A stretch of DNA of 64,000 bases from Kineothrix sp. MB12-C1 (GTDB lineage Bacteria > Bacillota > Clostridia > Lachnospirales > Lachnospiraceae). The stretch lies in contig NZ_CP132957.1 in assembly GCF_030863805.1 (NCBI RefSeq), positions 62,001-126,000 on the forward strand, written 5' to 3'. A program made the translations under genes and the position numbers. Shown piece after piece: positions 44,235-55,064 of this stretch (the stretch's first letter is position 1; every line of letters starts with the position of its first letter). The notes beneath the pieces are model-generated. The model worked only from the letters and a program-made list of their open reading frames with translations. It ran no database searches and was not told the DNA's origin.

Positions 44235-46184
44235 TTACTTTTTCTTATGAACATTTCGTATTGTTTTCTTCTTAAATGATGCAGATTTTGTATTTTTCGT
44301 TCTTCTATCTTTTACCGAACCATTCGGGGATGATGTCTTTTTACCTACTGAAGGCACGGCAGCTCTCGGACGGATTAAACATTTTTTATCGAATCCGATG
44401 AGATCTTCCCTGCCTGCACTGACTAGTGCTTCATATACGAGATCGTAGTTCTTAGGATTCCGATACTGTATCAGCGCTCTCTGCATCGCCTTTTCATGCG
44501 GGTTTCTGCAGACATATACATTTTTGCCATCCCGCGGATCGATTCCGGTATAATACATAACGGTAGATACGGTGGAAGGAGTAGGGTAAAAATCCTGCAC
44601 CTGCTCCGGCATATAACCCAGGTCACGCAAATACTCCGCAAGCTCTATGGCCTCCTTTAACGTAGAACCGGGATGGGAGGACATCAGATAAGGAACGAGG
44701 AACTGTTTTTTATCCAACTGTTCATTTATCTTTTTATATTTTTTGATGAAACGCTCATAGACAGCATTTTCCGGCTTTCCCATTTTCGATAGAACAGCAT
44801 CGGAAATATGCTCCGGTGCCACTTTAAGCTGACCGCTGACATGATGTTCCACCAGCTCCTTGAAAAAAGTATCGTCCGCATCTTCCATAAGATAGTCAAA
44901 ACGAATGCCGGAACGTATAAATACCTTTTTCACCTTCGGAACCTCCCGCAATTTACGCATAAGCTTAAGGTAATCACTATGGTCAACGGTAAGATTCTTG
45001 CAAGGAGAAGGGAACAAACACTGTTTAGTCTTACACACTCCTTGTGTGAGCTGTTTTTCACAGGAGGGATGGCGAAAATTAGCGGTAGGTCCGCCCACAT
45101 CATGTATATATCCTTTGAAATCTTTATCTTCTGTAATTAAATGTGCTTCCTGCAAAATGGATTCATGACTTCTCACCTGCATCGTCCTTCCCTGATGAAA
45201 GGTGAGGGCACAGAAATTACAGCCCCCAAAGCAGCCTCTGTTACTGATTAAGGAAAACTTAATCTCTGAGATAGCAGGAACTCCGCCCATTTCTTCATAA
45301 GAAGGATGGTAAGTCCTCTGATAAGGCAAGTGGTATACGTAATCCATCTCCTCTGTGGTCAAAGGCTTCGAAGGTGGATTCTGTACGACATAAACACCGT
45401 TCGGATAGGCTTCTATTAAATAATTTCCTGTGAAAGGATCGGTATTTTCATACTGTAGGGCGAAGCTATCCGCATACTTCTTGCTATCCTGCTTCATTTC
45501 TTCATAAGAAGGAAGTTCTATACTATCATAGATTCCGGATATATCCCTTGTTTTATACACAGTTCCCATAATAAAAGTAATATCTTTTACGCTAATACCG
45601 CTGTTTAGGGCATCTGCAATCTCTACGATGGAATGTTCTCCCATACCATAAGAAATTAAGTCCGCCTGTGAATCCAATAGAATGGAACGTTTGAAGCTGT
45701 CCGACCAATAATCATAGTGAGCAAGTCTGCGCAGACTCGCTTCAATTCCACCGATAATAATGGGTACTTCCTTGTAAGTTCTGCGTATTAGATTGCCATA
45801 TACTACGGTTGCATTATCCGGTCTTTTATAAGCTTCTCCACCCGGAGTATAGGCGTCGCTTTGTCTTCTCTTTTTCGACACATAATAATGATTCACCATA
45901 GAGTCCATATTCCCGGATGCAACAAGAAATCCAAGACGAGGCTCCCCAAATACAGTGATACTTTTATCATCCTTCCAATCCGGCTGCGAAATAATTGCAA
46001 CGCTATAGCCATTCGCTTCTAAGATCCTGCTAATTACTGCATGACCAAAAGAAGGATGGTCCACATAAGCATCTCCTATCACATAAACGAAGTCAGGTTG
46101 TTCCACACCCTGTTCTAATAATTCTTCCTTTGTTATCGGTAAAAATCCATTCACCCGTTCAATTCTCCTATCTTTGCAATTCAT
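44235..46184 (-). CDS. YgiQ-family radical SAM protein
   Basis: 649 residues. An N-terminal region with [25 protein letters not shown] precedes the radical SAM core, whose cluster-binding cysteines are in [28 protein letters not shown]-like and GLIFID-like C-terminal blocks are followed by a basic tail ([23 protein letters not shown]). Found widely in Clostridia; the substrate is not established. Confidence 0.93.
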   Translation of the reverse strand: MNCKDRRIERVNGFLPITKEELLEQGVEQPDFVYVIGDAYVDHPSFGHAVISRILEANGYSVAIISQPDWKDDKSITVFGEPRLGFLVASGNMDSMVNHYYVSKKRRQSDAYTPGGEAYKRPDNATVVYGNLIRRTYKEVPIIIGGIEASLRRLAHYDYWSDSFKRSILLDSQADLISYGMGEHSIVEIADALNSGISVKDITFIMGTVYKTRDISGIYDSIELPSYEEMKQDSKKYADSFALQYENTDPFTGNYLIEAYPNGVYVVQNPPSKPLTTEEMDYVYHLPYQRTYHPSYEEMGGVPAISEIKFSLISNRGCFGGCNFCALTFHQGRTMQVRSHESILQEAHLITEDKDFKGYIHDVGGPTANFRHPSCEKQLTQGVCKTKQCLFPSPCKNLTVDHSDYLKLMRKLREVPKVKKVFIRSGIRFDYLMEDADDTFFKELVEHHVSGQLKVAPEHISDAVLSKMGKPENAVYERFIKKYKKINEQLDKKQFLVPYLMSSHPGSTLKEAIELAEYLRDLGYMPEQVQDFYPTPSTVSTVMYYTGIDPRDGKNVYVCRNPHEKAMQRALIQYRNPKNYDLVYEALVSAGREDLIGFDKKCLIRPRAAVPSVGKKTSSPNGSVKDRRTKNTKSASFKKKTIRNVHKKK

Positions 46185-46219
46185 CCAAATCTCATTCTTT
46201 TGTTTGTGAAACTATTTCT

Positions 46220-46876
46220 TTATGTATACAACGGAGAAAATTCCATAAAGTCTTCGATATAATAATCGGCTAATTCCTTCTTTTTCTCCCTTTGTGTTCT
46301 GGAATATAAATCTTCTACAGCACATACCCTCATTCCGGCAGATTTTCCGGCCGTAATTCCGGCAACAATGTCCTCGAACACAAGACATCTGGAAGGCTCC
46401 ACCTTAAGCCTATCCGCTACTGCCAAATAAATATCAGGGGAAGGCTTTCCGCGTTCCACCTCGCAAGAAGTCATGATACAGGAAAAGTATTTTGATATAT
46501 CGTGTACCTTTATAACATTTTCTACCAATTCCCTGGAATTACTCGTTGCGATTCCTAATTTGATCTTATTTTTACGACAATATTTCAGAAAAAGGTTCAC
46601 TCCATTTTTCAAAGGAACTTCATTGCTATATTTATCCCAAGCCATTCGATTCCAATCATCCTTTATTTTCTGAATGGGATCAGGAAGTTGAAAATGTTCC
46701 TTAAAAAAGTGAGCGGTCTCGCTAAAGCTCTTTCCTTCTATCTGCCCCTGTAACCCGGAAGGAAGATTCAGCCCAAACCTCCCAAGGTATTCAATATCTA
46801 TCTGTTCCCAAATCCACATGGAATCTACCAAGGAACCGTCCAAATCAAAAATAACTGCATCAATATTATGTAACAT
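46220..46876 (-). CDS. HAD-family hydrolase, beta-phosphoglucomutase-like
   Basis: 218 residues with motif I FDLDGSLVDSMWIWE, motif II region LGIATSNSRELVE, the motif III lysine in ERGKPSPDIY and motif IV CLVFEDIVAGI. The cap between motif I and II is helical (subclass I). Likely a small-molecule phosphatase; true phosphomutase activity cannot be inferred. Confidence 0.9.
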   Translation of the reverse strand: MLHNIDAVIFDLDGSLVDSMWIWEQIDIEYLGRFGLNLPSGLQGQIEGKSFSETAHFFKEHFQLPDPIQKIKDDWNRMAWDKYSNEVPLKNGVNLFLKYCRKNKIKLGIATSNSRELVENVIKVHDISKYFSCIMTSCEVERGKPSPDIYLAVADRLKVEPSRCLVFEDIVAGITAGKSAGMRVCAVEDLYSRTQREKKKELADYYIEDFMEFSPLYT

Positions 46877-46990
46877 TATCTTAAAAACCTTTCTCTCTTA
46901 TCCAACTCAATATCATACCATAAATGAAAGGAATCCGCACGTTATACTTTATATAAATAGGAGAAACAAAACAAATGTTTTACAACGGAA

Positions 46991-47024
46991 AAACCGCCTG
47001 ACTGCACAAACAATCAAGCGGTTT
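46991..47024. terminator. Terminator between HAD hydrolase and cax genes
   Basis: AAACCGCCTGA (46991-47001) pairs with TCAAGCGGTTT (47014-47024) with one mismatch. It ends cax transcription on the minus strand (A-run on the low side). Confidence 0.7.
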
Positions 47025-47041
47025 CTTGTTTTAATAACGTT

Positions 47042-48106
47042 CTATCCTATCATGAAAAAACCTACTGCCGCAATAATATAAACCGATATTAGCTTAAGGC
47101 CTTCCATCCAGTCGGTCCTTCCTGCCTTTACAATATGGTTTACAATAAATACGCTGGCTCCAAACAAGAAAATTTCTCCTGCTTTAAAAACAATGCTCAT
47201 AGGCGTTTCCGATATGAAAAGACTCATAATAACCGAAATCGGAATGACGAATAGTACGATTTGTAAACTGGAGCCTACTGCAATTTCAATGGCGATATCC
47301 ATTTTATTCTTAAGAGCCATAATAATTGCTGTGCTATGCTCCGCTGCATTTCCTACGATAGGTATCAGAATAATACCTATGAACATCTGGGAAATTCCGG
47401 CTGCTTCTGTCATCGGTTCGATACTTCCCACCAGAAATTCTGATTCGACAGCAATCAGGATAGTGGCTACTGCAAGAATGACGGTACTGGCAATAAGGCT
47501 CCACTGAGCCTCTTCTTCTTCGTCCTTTTCATCATATAGATCATTCTGGCTTTTGAAGGAATAAATAACACCGACAACATATGTGATGAGCATAATGATG
47601 CTTGTAATAATGCTAAAGGTCATATATTTTCCAACAATGACATCCTCTTGTATCTTCGCGGTAAATACGGCAGGCATAGCAAGAGCCACTACGGCAAATA
47701 AAAGCATGGTTGCCGTGGAGCGGCCTAATTTCGCATCGTATTTCAGCACCTTATGTTTCAAGCCTCCGGCTAGTATGCTACAGCCGAGTACTAATAAAAT
47801 ATTTCCAAGTACAGAACCTGCTAACGTAGCCTTTACCACATCAAACAGTCCTGCCCTGATGGCAAAGAAGCTAATGATAAGCTCCGTCGCATTTCCAAAT
47901 GTGGCATTTAAGAAACCGCCCGCTTTCGGTCCCGTATAAACAGCGATAGATTCGGTAGCGCTCCCCAGGTATCCGGCTAACGGTATAATAGCGATACAGG
48001 CCAAAATAAACATGGTAGTTGCATTCCAATTCATAAAATATCCTACGAAGGAAAGGGGGACACTAATTAATAAAATTCTTAGATATTTCATACTCTTCAA
48101 CCTCAC
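47042..48106 (-). CDS. cax: Calcium/proton exchanger (CaCA superfamily)
   Basis: 354 residues with about eleven hydrophobic segments. The two alpha repeats are visible as GGFLNATFGNATELIISFFAI and PIVGNAAEHSTAIIMALKNKMD, which line the ion path. An acidic loop DEKDEEEEA lies between the halves. Exports Ca2+ or related cations in exchange for protons. Confidence 0.95.
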   Translation of the reverse strand: MRLKSMKYLRILLISVPLSFVGYFMNWNATTMFILACIAIIPLAGYLGSATESIAVYTGPKAGGFLNATFGNATELIISFFAIRAGLFDVVKATLAGSVLGNILLVLGCSILAGGLKHKVLKYDAKLGRSTATMLLFAVVALAMPAVFTAKIQEDVIVGKYMTFSIITSIIMLITYVVGVIYSFKSQNDLYDEKDEEEEAQWSLIASTVILAVATILIAVESEFLVGSIEPMTEAAGISQMFIGIILIPIVGNAAEHSTAIIMALKNKMDIAIEIAVGSSLQIVLFVIPISVIMSLFISETPMSIVFKAGEIFLFGASVFIVNHIVKAGRTDWMEGLKLISVYIIAAVGFFMIG

Positions 48107-48400
48107 TCTTACTAAATTATGTTAAATCTCTCTGCCTGAAAATTGGCTGTCCAATTACGTACTGTCAATTTGATGAATTATGATCCTAAAAGCAAACAAA
48201 ATCAACCATAATCACCTATAAATTAGCAACTTCTTAACATATCTTTCTGCCTTATTCGACATTTTTCCTTCGGTTTTCCTCCTTCATATGTAAGATATGC
48301 ATAGCAAAAGTAAGTGGAACGCAAACGCGGAGTGCTTTTATTCTATAGGATCAACACTTCTACAATTTAATGTAACAAGGTCTTTCTTATAGAATAAAAA
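48107..48400. other. Gene-free stretch upstream of cax
   Basis: No supportable frame is seen. TTTTATTCTATA at 48336-48347 is perfectly complementary to TATAGAATAAAA at 48388-48399, forming a 12-bp stem with a 40-base loop; the right arm also supplies the T-run of the terminator of the iron-transport genes. The rest presumably holds the cax promoter. Confidence 0.4.
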
Positions 48401-48426
48401 AAGCAGAATGAATTAACATTCCGCTT
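48401..48426 (-). terminator. Terminator of the feoA/Cys-rich transcript
   Basis: AAGCAGAATG (48401-48410) and CATTCCGCTT (48417-48426) form a 10-bp stem, and the minus-strand transcript continues with seven T residues. Confidence 0.88.
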
Positions 48427-48454
48427 CCCTTGCTTTTATTTGACTTCAAGTGGG

Positions 48455-48589
48455 TCAATGCCCGCAACCGCCTTCGCATTGATCACAACCCATACCGCAT
48501 GATTTTCCGTTTTTCTTTGCCCGAACCATACTTCTCACGGCCAGAGCAACGATACCTAACACAACAACTGCAACAATAGCTGTTCCCAT
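48455..48589 (-). CDS. FeoB-associated Cys-rich small membrane protein
   Basis: A 44-residue protein starting at 48589 after GGAGGTGCAGT. One transmembrane helix (IVAVVVLGIVALAVRSM) is followed by a basic stretch and a Cys-rich tail CGMGCDQCEGGC. This is the pattern of the small proteins encoded after feoB in Clostridia. Here it lies directly after feoA, and feoB is absent, which is unusual. It probably helps Fe2+ transport in an unknown way. Confidence 0.85.
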   Translation of the reverse strand: MGTAIVAVVVLGIVALAVRSMVRAKKNGKSCGMGCDQCEGGCGH

Positions 48590-48631
48590 ACTGCACCTCC
48601 TTTAGGATAATTGATTCCGGTAGATTTTCTA

Positions 48632-48844
48632 TTACTCCACCATAATCTTAAGTGCCATATCCTTACCAATAGCAACTCTGGAATCTTTGATGTTAACAAT
48701 CATATTGCCACCAATCTCCGACACAACCGTTACAATACCTCCAGTTACAAAGCCGAGATTCTCCAAAAAGCGCCTCGTCTCTTCCTTGCCGCCTATTTTA
48801 CGAATTACGTTAGATTCTCCTGCTTTTACCATTGTTAAAGGCAT
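48632..48844 (-). CDS. feoA: FeoA-family protein
   Basis: 70 residues from the ATG at 48844 (AGAGGATAAAG before it). LTMVKAGESNVIRKIGGKEETRRFLENLGF followed by GGNMIVNIKDSRVAIGKDMALKI is the SH3-like FeoA fold, a small partner of the Fe2+ permease FeoB. FeoB is not encoded here; only the Cys-rich protein follows after 42 bases. Upstream lie a good promoter with a palindrome and an ISLre2-family insertion. Confidence 0.9.
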   Translation of the reverse strand: MPLTMVKAGESNVIRKIGGKEETRRFLENLGFVTGGIVTVVSEIGGNMIVNIKDSRVAIGKDMALKIMVE

Positions 48845-48936
48845 CTTTATCCTCTGCTTTCCTGAGCATTCCATATCCTGTAGCTCATCTGAATTATTAT
48901 ATGATTTTGATAATTATTTTCATTTCATTTTATATG

Positions 48937-48968
48937 GTTAGTATATTCTAACTGACAATGGTTGTCAA
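48937..48968 (-). promoter_or_regulatory. feoA promoter with overlapping palindromic operator
   Basis: TTGACA (48963-48968) and TATACT (48940-48945) on the minus strand are 17 bases apart. The palindrome GTTAGAATATACTAAC (48937-48952) covers the -10 box, a suitable place for a metal-sensing repressor. The DtxR-type regulator encoded beyond the IS element is the obvious candidate. Confidence 0.7.
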
Positions 48969-48996
48969 GAATTTTATAGATAATTTGAACCAATAA

Positions 48997-50685
48997 TTAT
49001 AAATTGCTAGGGTAAAGTTTTTGTAGGATATTAATTGAATAAAAAGAGAACGCCTCTTTGTGTTATGATTTTAACGACTAAGAAAAAATCGGACACAAAG
49101 GAAGGTGCTCTCTATGATTAAAAGTATACAACAGTTTGAAGAAAATGGGGCAAAAAATTTAACAGGAGTTCTGGAAAAGTTTTTGAAAGATCCTCAACAA
49201 CAAGCAGAGTTTATCTATGGAATTACAGATAGTGTAGTACAGTTAGGACTGGACATGATTGCGGAGACTTTTGAAAGTATGGATGAAGAACTGAGAAACA
49301 GCGGATACAGAAGGAGAAACTGGGTCATAAGCAGACGAGATGAAACATCCCTGATTACCAGCCTTGGAACTGTGAGATATTGCAAGACACTGTTTAAGAA
49401 CAAGAAGACTGGAGCCTGTGAATATCTGCTAGATCGGATCATGGGATTAGAAAGCCATGTAAGGATGACAGAAGATGCACAGGCGCAGATGCTTGAGGAA
49501 GCGGTCGACAGTAGCTATCGCAAAGGAGGAATCAGAGCCAGTCTTTCCGAAAAAGTCAGCAAACAGACAGTAAAAAATAAGATACATGATCTGAAATTTC
49601 ATACAAAACCAGAAAAAATAGAGAATAAAAAACAGGTTTCCTATCTTTATATTGATGCAGATGAAGATCATGTGTCATTGCAGTATCTCGAGAAAAAGGG
49701 AGATATCACGAAACCTCGAAGCAACACCAGTATGCCTAAAATAGCCTATGTATATGAAGGTGCGGAATCAGAAGCGCCTAAAAGCGAAAGGTTTAAGCTG
49801 ATCAATCCGAAGTACTTTGGGGGCATATATGAGGGAAGCAAAGGAGTAGAACAGTTCTGGCGAGAGATTTATGAGTATATCAGCGCCACCTATGACATGG
49901 ATGCCATAAAACAGATTTATATTAATGGAGATGGTGCAGCCTGGATAAAAAGCGGACGTAAATTTATAGCCGGATCAACCTTCGTACTGGATAAATTCCA
50001 TATGCAGAAATATATCACAGCAGCAACTTCGCATTTAATGGATTCGTCAGAGGATGCAAGAAGTGAACTGTATGGTGCCATACACAAGAGAGCGAAATGG
50101 ATGGCATCCGAGACCTTTGAAAAAATCCTGAATATAACAGAAAACGAAGCACAAAGGAAAAAGGTAGAAAGTAGTATGGCTTATATCCTAGGGCATTGGG
50201 ATGGGATCATGCAGGGTTTGAGAAATAAAGAAACACAAGTGGGATGCAGTGCAGAAGGACATGTGAGCCATATCTACGCAGACAGGATGAGTTCCAGACC
50301 ATTAGGGTGGAGTAAGCATGGAGTTCACCAAATGGCAAAGCTAAGGATTTATAAAGCAAACAAAGGAAATATGTTGGAGTTGGTGAGAATGCAAAAGCAG
50401 GAGTTGCCCATAGCAGTGGGTACAGAAGAAAGAATCTATTTAAGCAGCGAGATGTTTCGATTGGAAAGCAAGCGACTGACAGAGGAACAACGCTATGTAG
50501 AAAGGATAACTCATAGCATTCCCTTTCCAGAAGTGAAAAAGATAGCTTATTTTAAAAACCACATTTGGGGATTGTAAAAAGAATAGAAAGTAGGTATATT
50601 GTGAAAAGAGGTTAAATCTAAAACACATCAAGGGGATTCTCTACCCAATTAAATCCTACAGTAAATTTACGCTATCTTATAAATT
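48997..50685 (+). mobile_element. Complete ISLre2-family insertion sequence with 9-bp target duplication
   Basis: The element spans 49006-50676 (1671 bp). Its ends are imperfect inverted repeats: GCTAGGGTAAA at the left and, inverted, GATAGCGTAAA at the right, similar for about 28 bases up to TGTAGGAT and TTAATTG. TTATAAATT is duplicated at 48997-49005 and 50677-50685. Nine bases is the usual duplication for this family. It carries a single intact transposase. Confidence 0.92.
49114..50577 (+). CDS. ISLre2-family transposase
   Basis: 487 residues from the ATG at 49114, preceded by AAGGAAGG; a GTG nine bases upstream is also in frame. YLYIDADEDHVSLQ and QIYINGDGAAWIKSG carry the likely catalytic aspartates, and FVLDKFHMQKYIT follows. 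The C-terminal half has CSAEGHVSHIYADRMSSRPLGWS, a hallmark of the family. No frameshift or stop is visible, so the element may still move. Confidence 0.93.
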   Translation: MIKSIQQFEENGAKNLTGVLEKFLKDPQQQAEFIYGITDSVVQLGLDMIAETFESMDEELRNSGYRRRNWVISRRDETSLITSLGTVRYCKTLFKNKKTGACEYLLDRIMGLESHVRMTEDAQAQMLEEAVDSSYRKGGIRASLSEKVSKQTVKNKIHDLKFHTKPEKIENKKQVSYLYIDADEDHVSLQYLEKKGDITKPRSNTSMPKIAYVYEGAESEAPKSERFKLINPKYFGGIYEGSKGVEQFWREIYEYISATYDMDAIKQIYINGDGAAWIKSGRKFIAGSTFVLDKFHMQKYITAATSHLMDSSEDARSELYGAIHKRAKWMASETFEKILNITENEAQRKKVESSMAYILGHWDGIMQGLRNKETQVGCSAEGHVSHIYADRMSSRPLGWSKHGVHQMAKLRIYKANKGNMLELVRMQKQELPIAVGTEERIYLSSEMFRLESKRLTEEQRYVERITHSIPFPEVKKIAYFKNHIWGL

Positions 50686-50692
50686 GTTACAT

Positions 50693-50721
50693 TTGCTGTT
50701 TTAGTTGGAATATGATATACT
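50693..50721 (+). promoter_or_regulatory. Promoter of the DtxR-type regulator
   Basis: TTGCTG (50693-50698) and TATACT (50716-50721) are 17 bases apart. The arms GTTTTAGT and ACTAAAAAC flank the -10 region, a possible operator for autoregulation. It begins only 8 bases after the IS target duplication. Confidence 0.6.
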
Positions 50722-50782
50722 AAAAACATAACATTTTTCATCGGATTTATACTATATTTAAAACGAAAATGGGGTAATACTT

Positions 50783-51151
50783 ATGCATATAAACGAATCA
50801 GCCGAAAACTATCTGGAAACTATTTTAATACTCAGTAAATCTCATCCCGTGGTACGTTCCGTCGATATTGCCGAAGAATTGGGGTTTAAGAAGTCGAGCG
50901 TCAGTGTGGCGATGAAAAATTTGCGCGAAAAAGAGTATATTACTGTGACATCCGAAGGATTTATTAATTTAACGGAATCCGGACGCAAAATTGCGGATAT
51001 TATTTACGAAAGGCACGAACTTCTCTCCTCCTGGCTCGTGGATCTTGGAGTTGATAAGACTACTGCCGCCGATGACGCCTGCCGTATCGAGCATGTAATT
51101 AGCACCGAAAGTTTCGAAGCGATCAAAGAATACATAAAAAAGGATCATTAA
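50783..51151 (+). CDS. DtxR/MntR-family metal-dependent transcriptional regulator
   Basis: 122 residues: N-terminal winged helix (ESAENYLETILILSK, VVRSVDIAEELGFKKSSVSVAMKNL) and a metal-binding/dimerisation helix pair with HELLSSWLVDLGVDKTTAADDACRIEHVIS. There is no SH3 domain, as in MntR-type members. GGGG and TAATACTT precede the ATG. It was divergent from feoA before the ISLre2 insertion, so it probably represses iron or manganese uptake genes when metal is plentiful. Confidence 0.9.
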   Translation: MHINESAENYLETILILSKSHPVVRSVDIAEELGFKKSSVSVAMKNLREKEYITVTSEGFINLTESGRKIADIIYERHELLSSWLVDLGVDKTTAADDACRIEHVISTESFEAIKEYIKKDH

Positions 51152-51189
51152 TTTTTATTTTTATAATATTTATCACGTATGGAACAGCA

Positions 51190-51227
51190 AAATCCGCACT
51201 TACAACATGGCGAGTAAGTGCGGATTT
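51190..51227 (+). terminator. Terminator after the DtxR-type regulator
   Basis: AAATCCGCACTTAC (51190-51203) pairs perfectly with GTAAGTGCGGATTT (51214-51227), followed by TTT. Loop of ten bases. Confidence 0.9.
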
Positions 51228-51283
51228 TTATATGGATTATGAAATAGTTAAAAGCATTTTAATGAAACAAAAAATATATAAAA

Positions 51284-52615
<1,332 letters not shown>

Positions 52616-52681
52616 TTATGATAAGCAAAAGGAGTCGTCCATGATTTATTCACAAGAAGTTAGTCTTTGCTAACTACTCAT

Positions 52682-52710
52682 AGTATAGCAACTAAACTTA
52701 TATATGGCAA
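52682..52710 (-). promoter_or_regulatory. Probable eno promoter
   Basis: TTGCCA (52705-52710) and TATACT (52682-52687) on the minus strand are 17 bases apart, about 115 bases upstream of the eno ATG. Confidence 0.65.
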
Positions 52711-52797
52711 GAGTTTTTTTACTACTATTGGAAATAATTTCTAACCTTCAATTTTCGCTTCGGGATAATCCCTGAAATCGAAAGACAACCTTTTGCT

Positions 52798-54279
52798 CTA
52801 GAAATAAATATCGGCCCAATGAGATAGTAAAATCTCTCCTCCCTGTAAGAGTTCTGCCTGAACCTCTACCACACTGCCGGATGCCCCTAACTCCTCCATC
52901 ACCCGATTCATATACGCATCACCGAAGCTTCCGCTTACATAGGCGTCATAACATTGCTCCCATAAGTCGTTACTTGCTACTACATTCTGAAACTGCACAG
53001 AACCGCCTGCCAGTATCACTGCCTCATAACAATTGTTATAATAGTCATCCATATTCATCAGAACATCCGCCGAGGAAAAACCTACATCGTCCAGACTTCT
53101 AAGCCCAATGACCGGATTGCCGGGATTGCTGTTCACAGCCTGTCCCTCTTCCTGTTTTGGTCCCGCATATTTCTGTCCGTTACAAGGAGGCAGACATACC
53201 GATAAGTCCTCTCTCATATGAGTACCTGCAAAATCAGCATCAGTTCTGTTGAAATAATCATAGGTGTTGGGATCCGTATCATCCCAAGTCGTATCTACAT
53301 TATAGAACTCACCTTCTAATTTAATGATATTCCAAGCATGACTCTCACCGGCATATCCGGTACAATAATAAGTAGGAATTCCAAGGTTCATCATAATATA
53401 CTGAAAAGCCCTCGCATAGCCGGCGCATACCGTCCGGTTATTAACGAGTGCACTATATGCATTCTGATTCAAAGGGGAATTCTTGTGATATTCTATTTTA
53501 TTCAAAAGAGTGTTGTGCACATATACTTCTTTGTTAAAATCACTATCCTGTGTTTGCGCTGCACTTATGATTTCCTGGGCAGCATGGTCGAATGCCGCCT
53601 TTGAAGCAGCGAGATTGTCAGCCGTTTCGTTAAATTGGAGGGAAATTTCCACACAATTTCTATTTCGCGTAAAGCGTCCTCTATAAGCCGAATCCAGCCA
53701 GAATATTTCCGGATGGTCATTAAATACCGCCATAAAGATATTTATAAGCTGTCTCGGAGTCACTTGCTCCACCGGAGTGAAGATGCCATTTAATGCGGTC
53801 GCATTCGCATATATCTGACGGTATAGCTTTTGCTCTGAAGTATCAAGCATTCCGTAATACGGGTAGAACTCTACATCGAAGGTAAGATCAGCACCGGTAT
53901 CTCCAAAGGTAAGCTCCTGTTCCAATTTCTCCGCTTCTTCGTCGCCGACTTGTTCGCTGCTTTCCTGAATCGGCACATATCCGCTTTTATCGGACAGTTC
54001 CGCCGGTACTTCAATTCCCGTTCTTTCCGGAGGAACGTAGGAATTACCTGTATTTGTTATGTTCCGAAGCAATTCATCCGAGGTATAGACTTGATCGTTT
54101 TCAGGGAATTCTTCGTCAATGACAGCACTAGTCTCCTTTATTTCCTCTTTTTCGGGTGAATATAAGAGTTTCGCCACATGGTTAGAGAAGTCAGGGTGAA
54201 AGGCACTGATAATAATAAACAAACTTACGAGAGCAAGAAGGCCAAGCAACAAATATAACATTATTTTTATCAGTTTCAT
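52798..54279 (-). CDS. Membrane-anchored transglutaminase-like protein
   Basis: 493 residues with an N-terminal transmembrane anchor (about residues 6-26) and a large outer part. The transglutaminase core lies at about residues 255-350: catalytic Cys in RTVCAGYARAFQYIM, His in GESHAWNIIKL and Asp in FYNVDTTWDDTDPN. About 115 further residues follow without recognised domain. Such proteins process or crosslink cell-surface peptides; the role here is unknown. It directly follows the RsuA-type gene, with a gap of one base. Confidence 0.85.
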   Translation of the reverse strand: MKLIKIMLYLLLGLLALVSLFIIISAFHPDFSNHVAKLLYSPEKEEIKETSAVIDEEFPENDQVYTSDELLRNITNTGNSYVPPERTGIEVPAELSDKSGYVPIQESSEQVGDEEAEKLEQELTFGDTGADLTFDVEFYPYYGMLDTSEQKLYRQIYANATALNGIFTPVEQVTPRQLINIFMAVFNDHPEIFWLDSAYRGRFTRNRNCVEISLQFNETADNLAASKAAFDHAAQEIISAAQTQDSDFNKEVYVHNTLLNKIEYHKNSPLNQNAYSALVNNRTVCAGYARAFQYIMMNLGIPTYYCTGYAGESHAWNIIKLEGEFYNVDTTWDDTDPNTYDYFNRTDADFAGTHMREDLSVCLPPCNGQKYAGPKQEEGQAVNSNPGNPVIGLRSLDDVGFSSADVLMNMDDYYNNCYEAVILAGGSVQFQNVVASNDLWEQCYDAYVSGSFGDAYMNRVMEELGASGSVVEVQAELLQGGEILLSHWADIYF

Positions 54280-54280
54280 A

Positions 54281-54991
54281 TTATGCGTCTCCCAACCCTC
54301 TTAAGTCCTCAAGTTCCTCTGCCGTCAGTTCCCGATATTCTCCTGCTTGCAAGGATTCATCCAGCCTAAGACTTCCCATTGCCGTCCTCTTTAAAAAGGT
54401 TACCTTATTACTCACTGCCTGCAGCATACGCTTCACTTGGTGAAACTTCCCTTCCGTAATCGTCAGATAAAGACTCTTTTCTGTCAATAGTTCTACCGAT
54501 GCAGGGAGAGTAAGCTTTTCTTCACCGATATCTACTCCCTGTTCCAGCAGAAGGATTTCTTCCTTCGTTAAGGGACGTTCTATCTCCACATAATAGACTT
54601 TTGTCACATTTTTTTTGGGAGAAAGCAGAGAATGGGCAAGCGCTCCGTCGTTCGTCATAAGCAAAAGTCCCTCCGTATCCTTATCCAGACGTCCTACCGG
54701 AAATAAATCATGGTACCCTGTCTGCTTTAATAACCCTGTTACCGTTTCATTCACATTATCCTGTGTAGCAGAAACTACCCCCCGCGGCTTATTCAGCATA
54801 TAATAAACATATTTCCGATAGACACAGGGAGATCCTTGAAAAATGACCTCGTCCTTTTCTTCTTCTATCTTCGTCTCAGGCTTCGTTATCACGGTTCCGT
54901 TTACAGTTACCATTCCTTTTTTTATGTAAGCCTTCACCTGACTCCTGCTCCCAGCGTTAACTTCACATAGGAATTTATCCAATCGCAGCAT
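54281..54991 (-). CDS. RsuA/RluB-family pseudouridine synthase
   Basis: 236 residues: N-terminal S4 domain (MLRLDKFLCEVNAGSRSQVKAYIKKG), then the catalytic Asp in VGRLDKDTEGLLLMTNDG and GKFHQVKRMLQAV. Modifies a single rRNA uridine, 16S U516-type or 23S; the precise target is not deducible. It stops one base before the transglutaminase-like gene. Confidence 0.93.
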   Translation of the reverse strand: MLRLDKFLCEVNAGSRSQVKAYIKKGMVTVNGTVITKPETKIEEEKDEVIFQGSPCVYRKYVYYMLNKPRGVVSATQDNVNETVTGLLKQTGYHDLFPVGRLDKDTEGLLLMTNDGALAHSLLSPKKNVTKVYYVEIERPLTKEEILLLEQGVDIGEEKLTLPASVELLTEKSLYLTITEGKFHQVKRMLQAVSNKVTFLKRTAMGSLRLDESLQAGEYRELTAEELEDLRGLGDA

Positions 54992-55064
54992 CTTATTCCC
55001 CTTCCTTACTTCTTATTTATTCCTGCCGTTCATATACCTTTACTATAATGCATTTCATAAACCT

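Noticed and set aside
48107-48400. Metal-sensing (yybP-ykoY) riboswitch upstream of cax
   Set aside because: The conserved loop motifs of that aptamer were not found on the minus strand.
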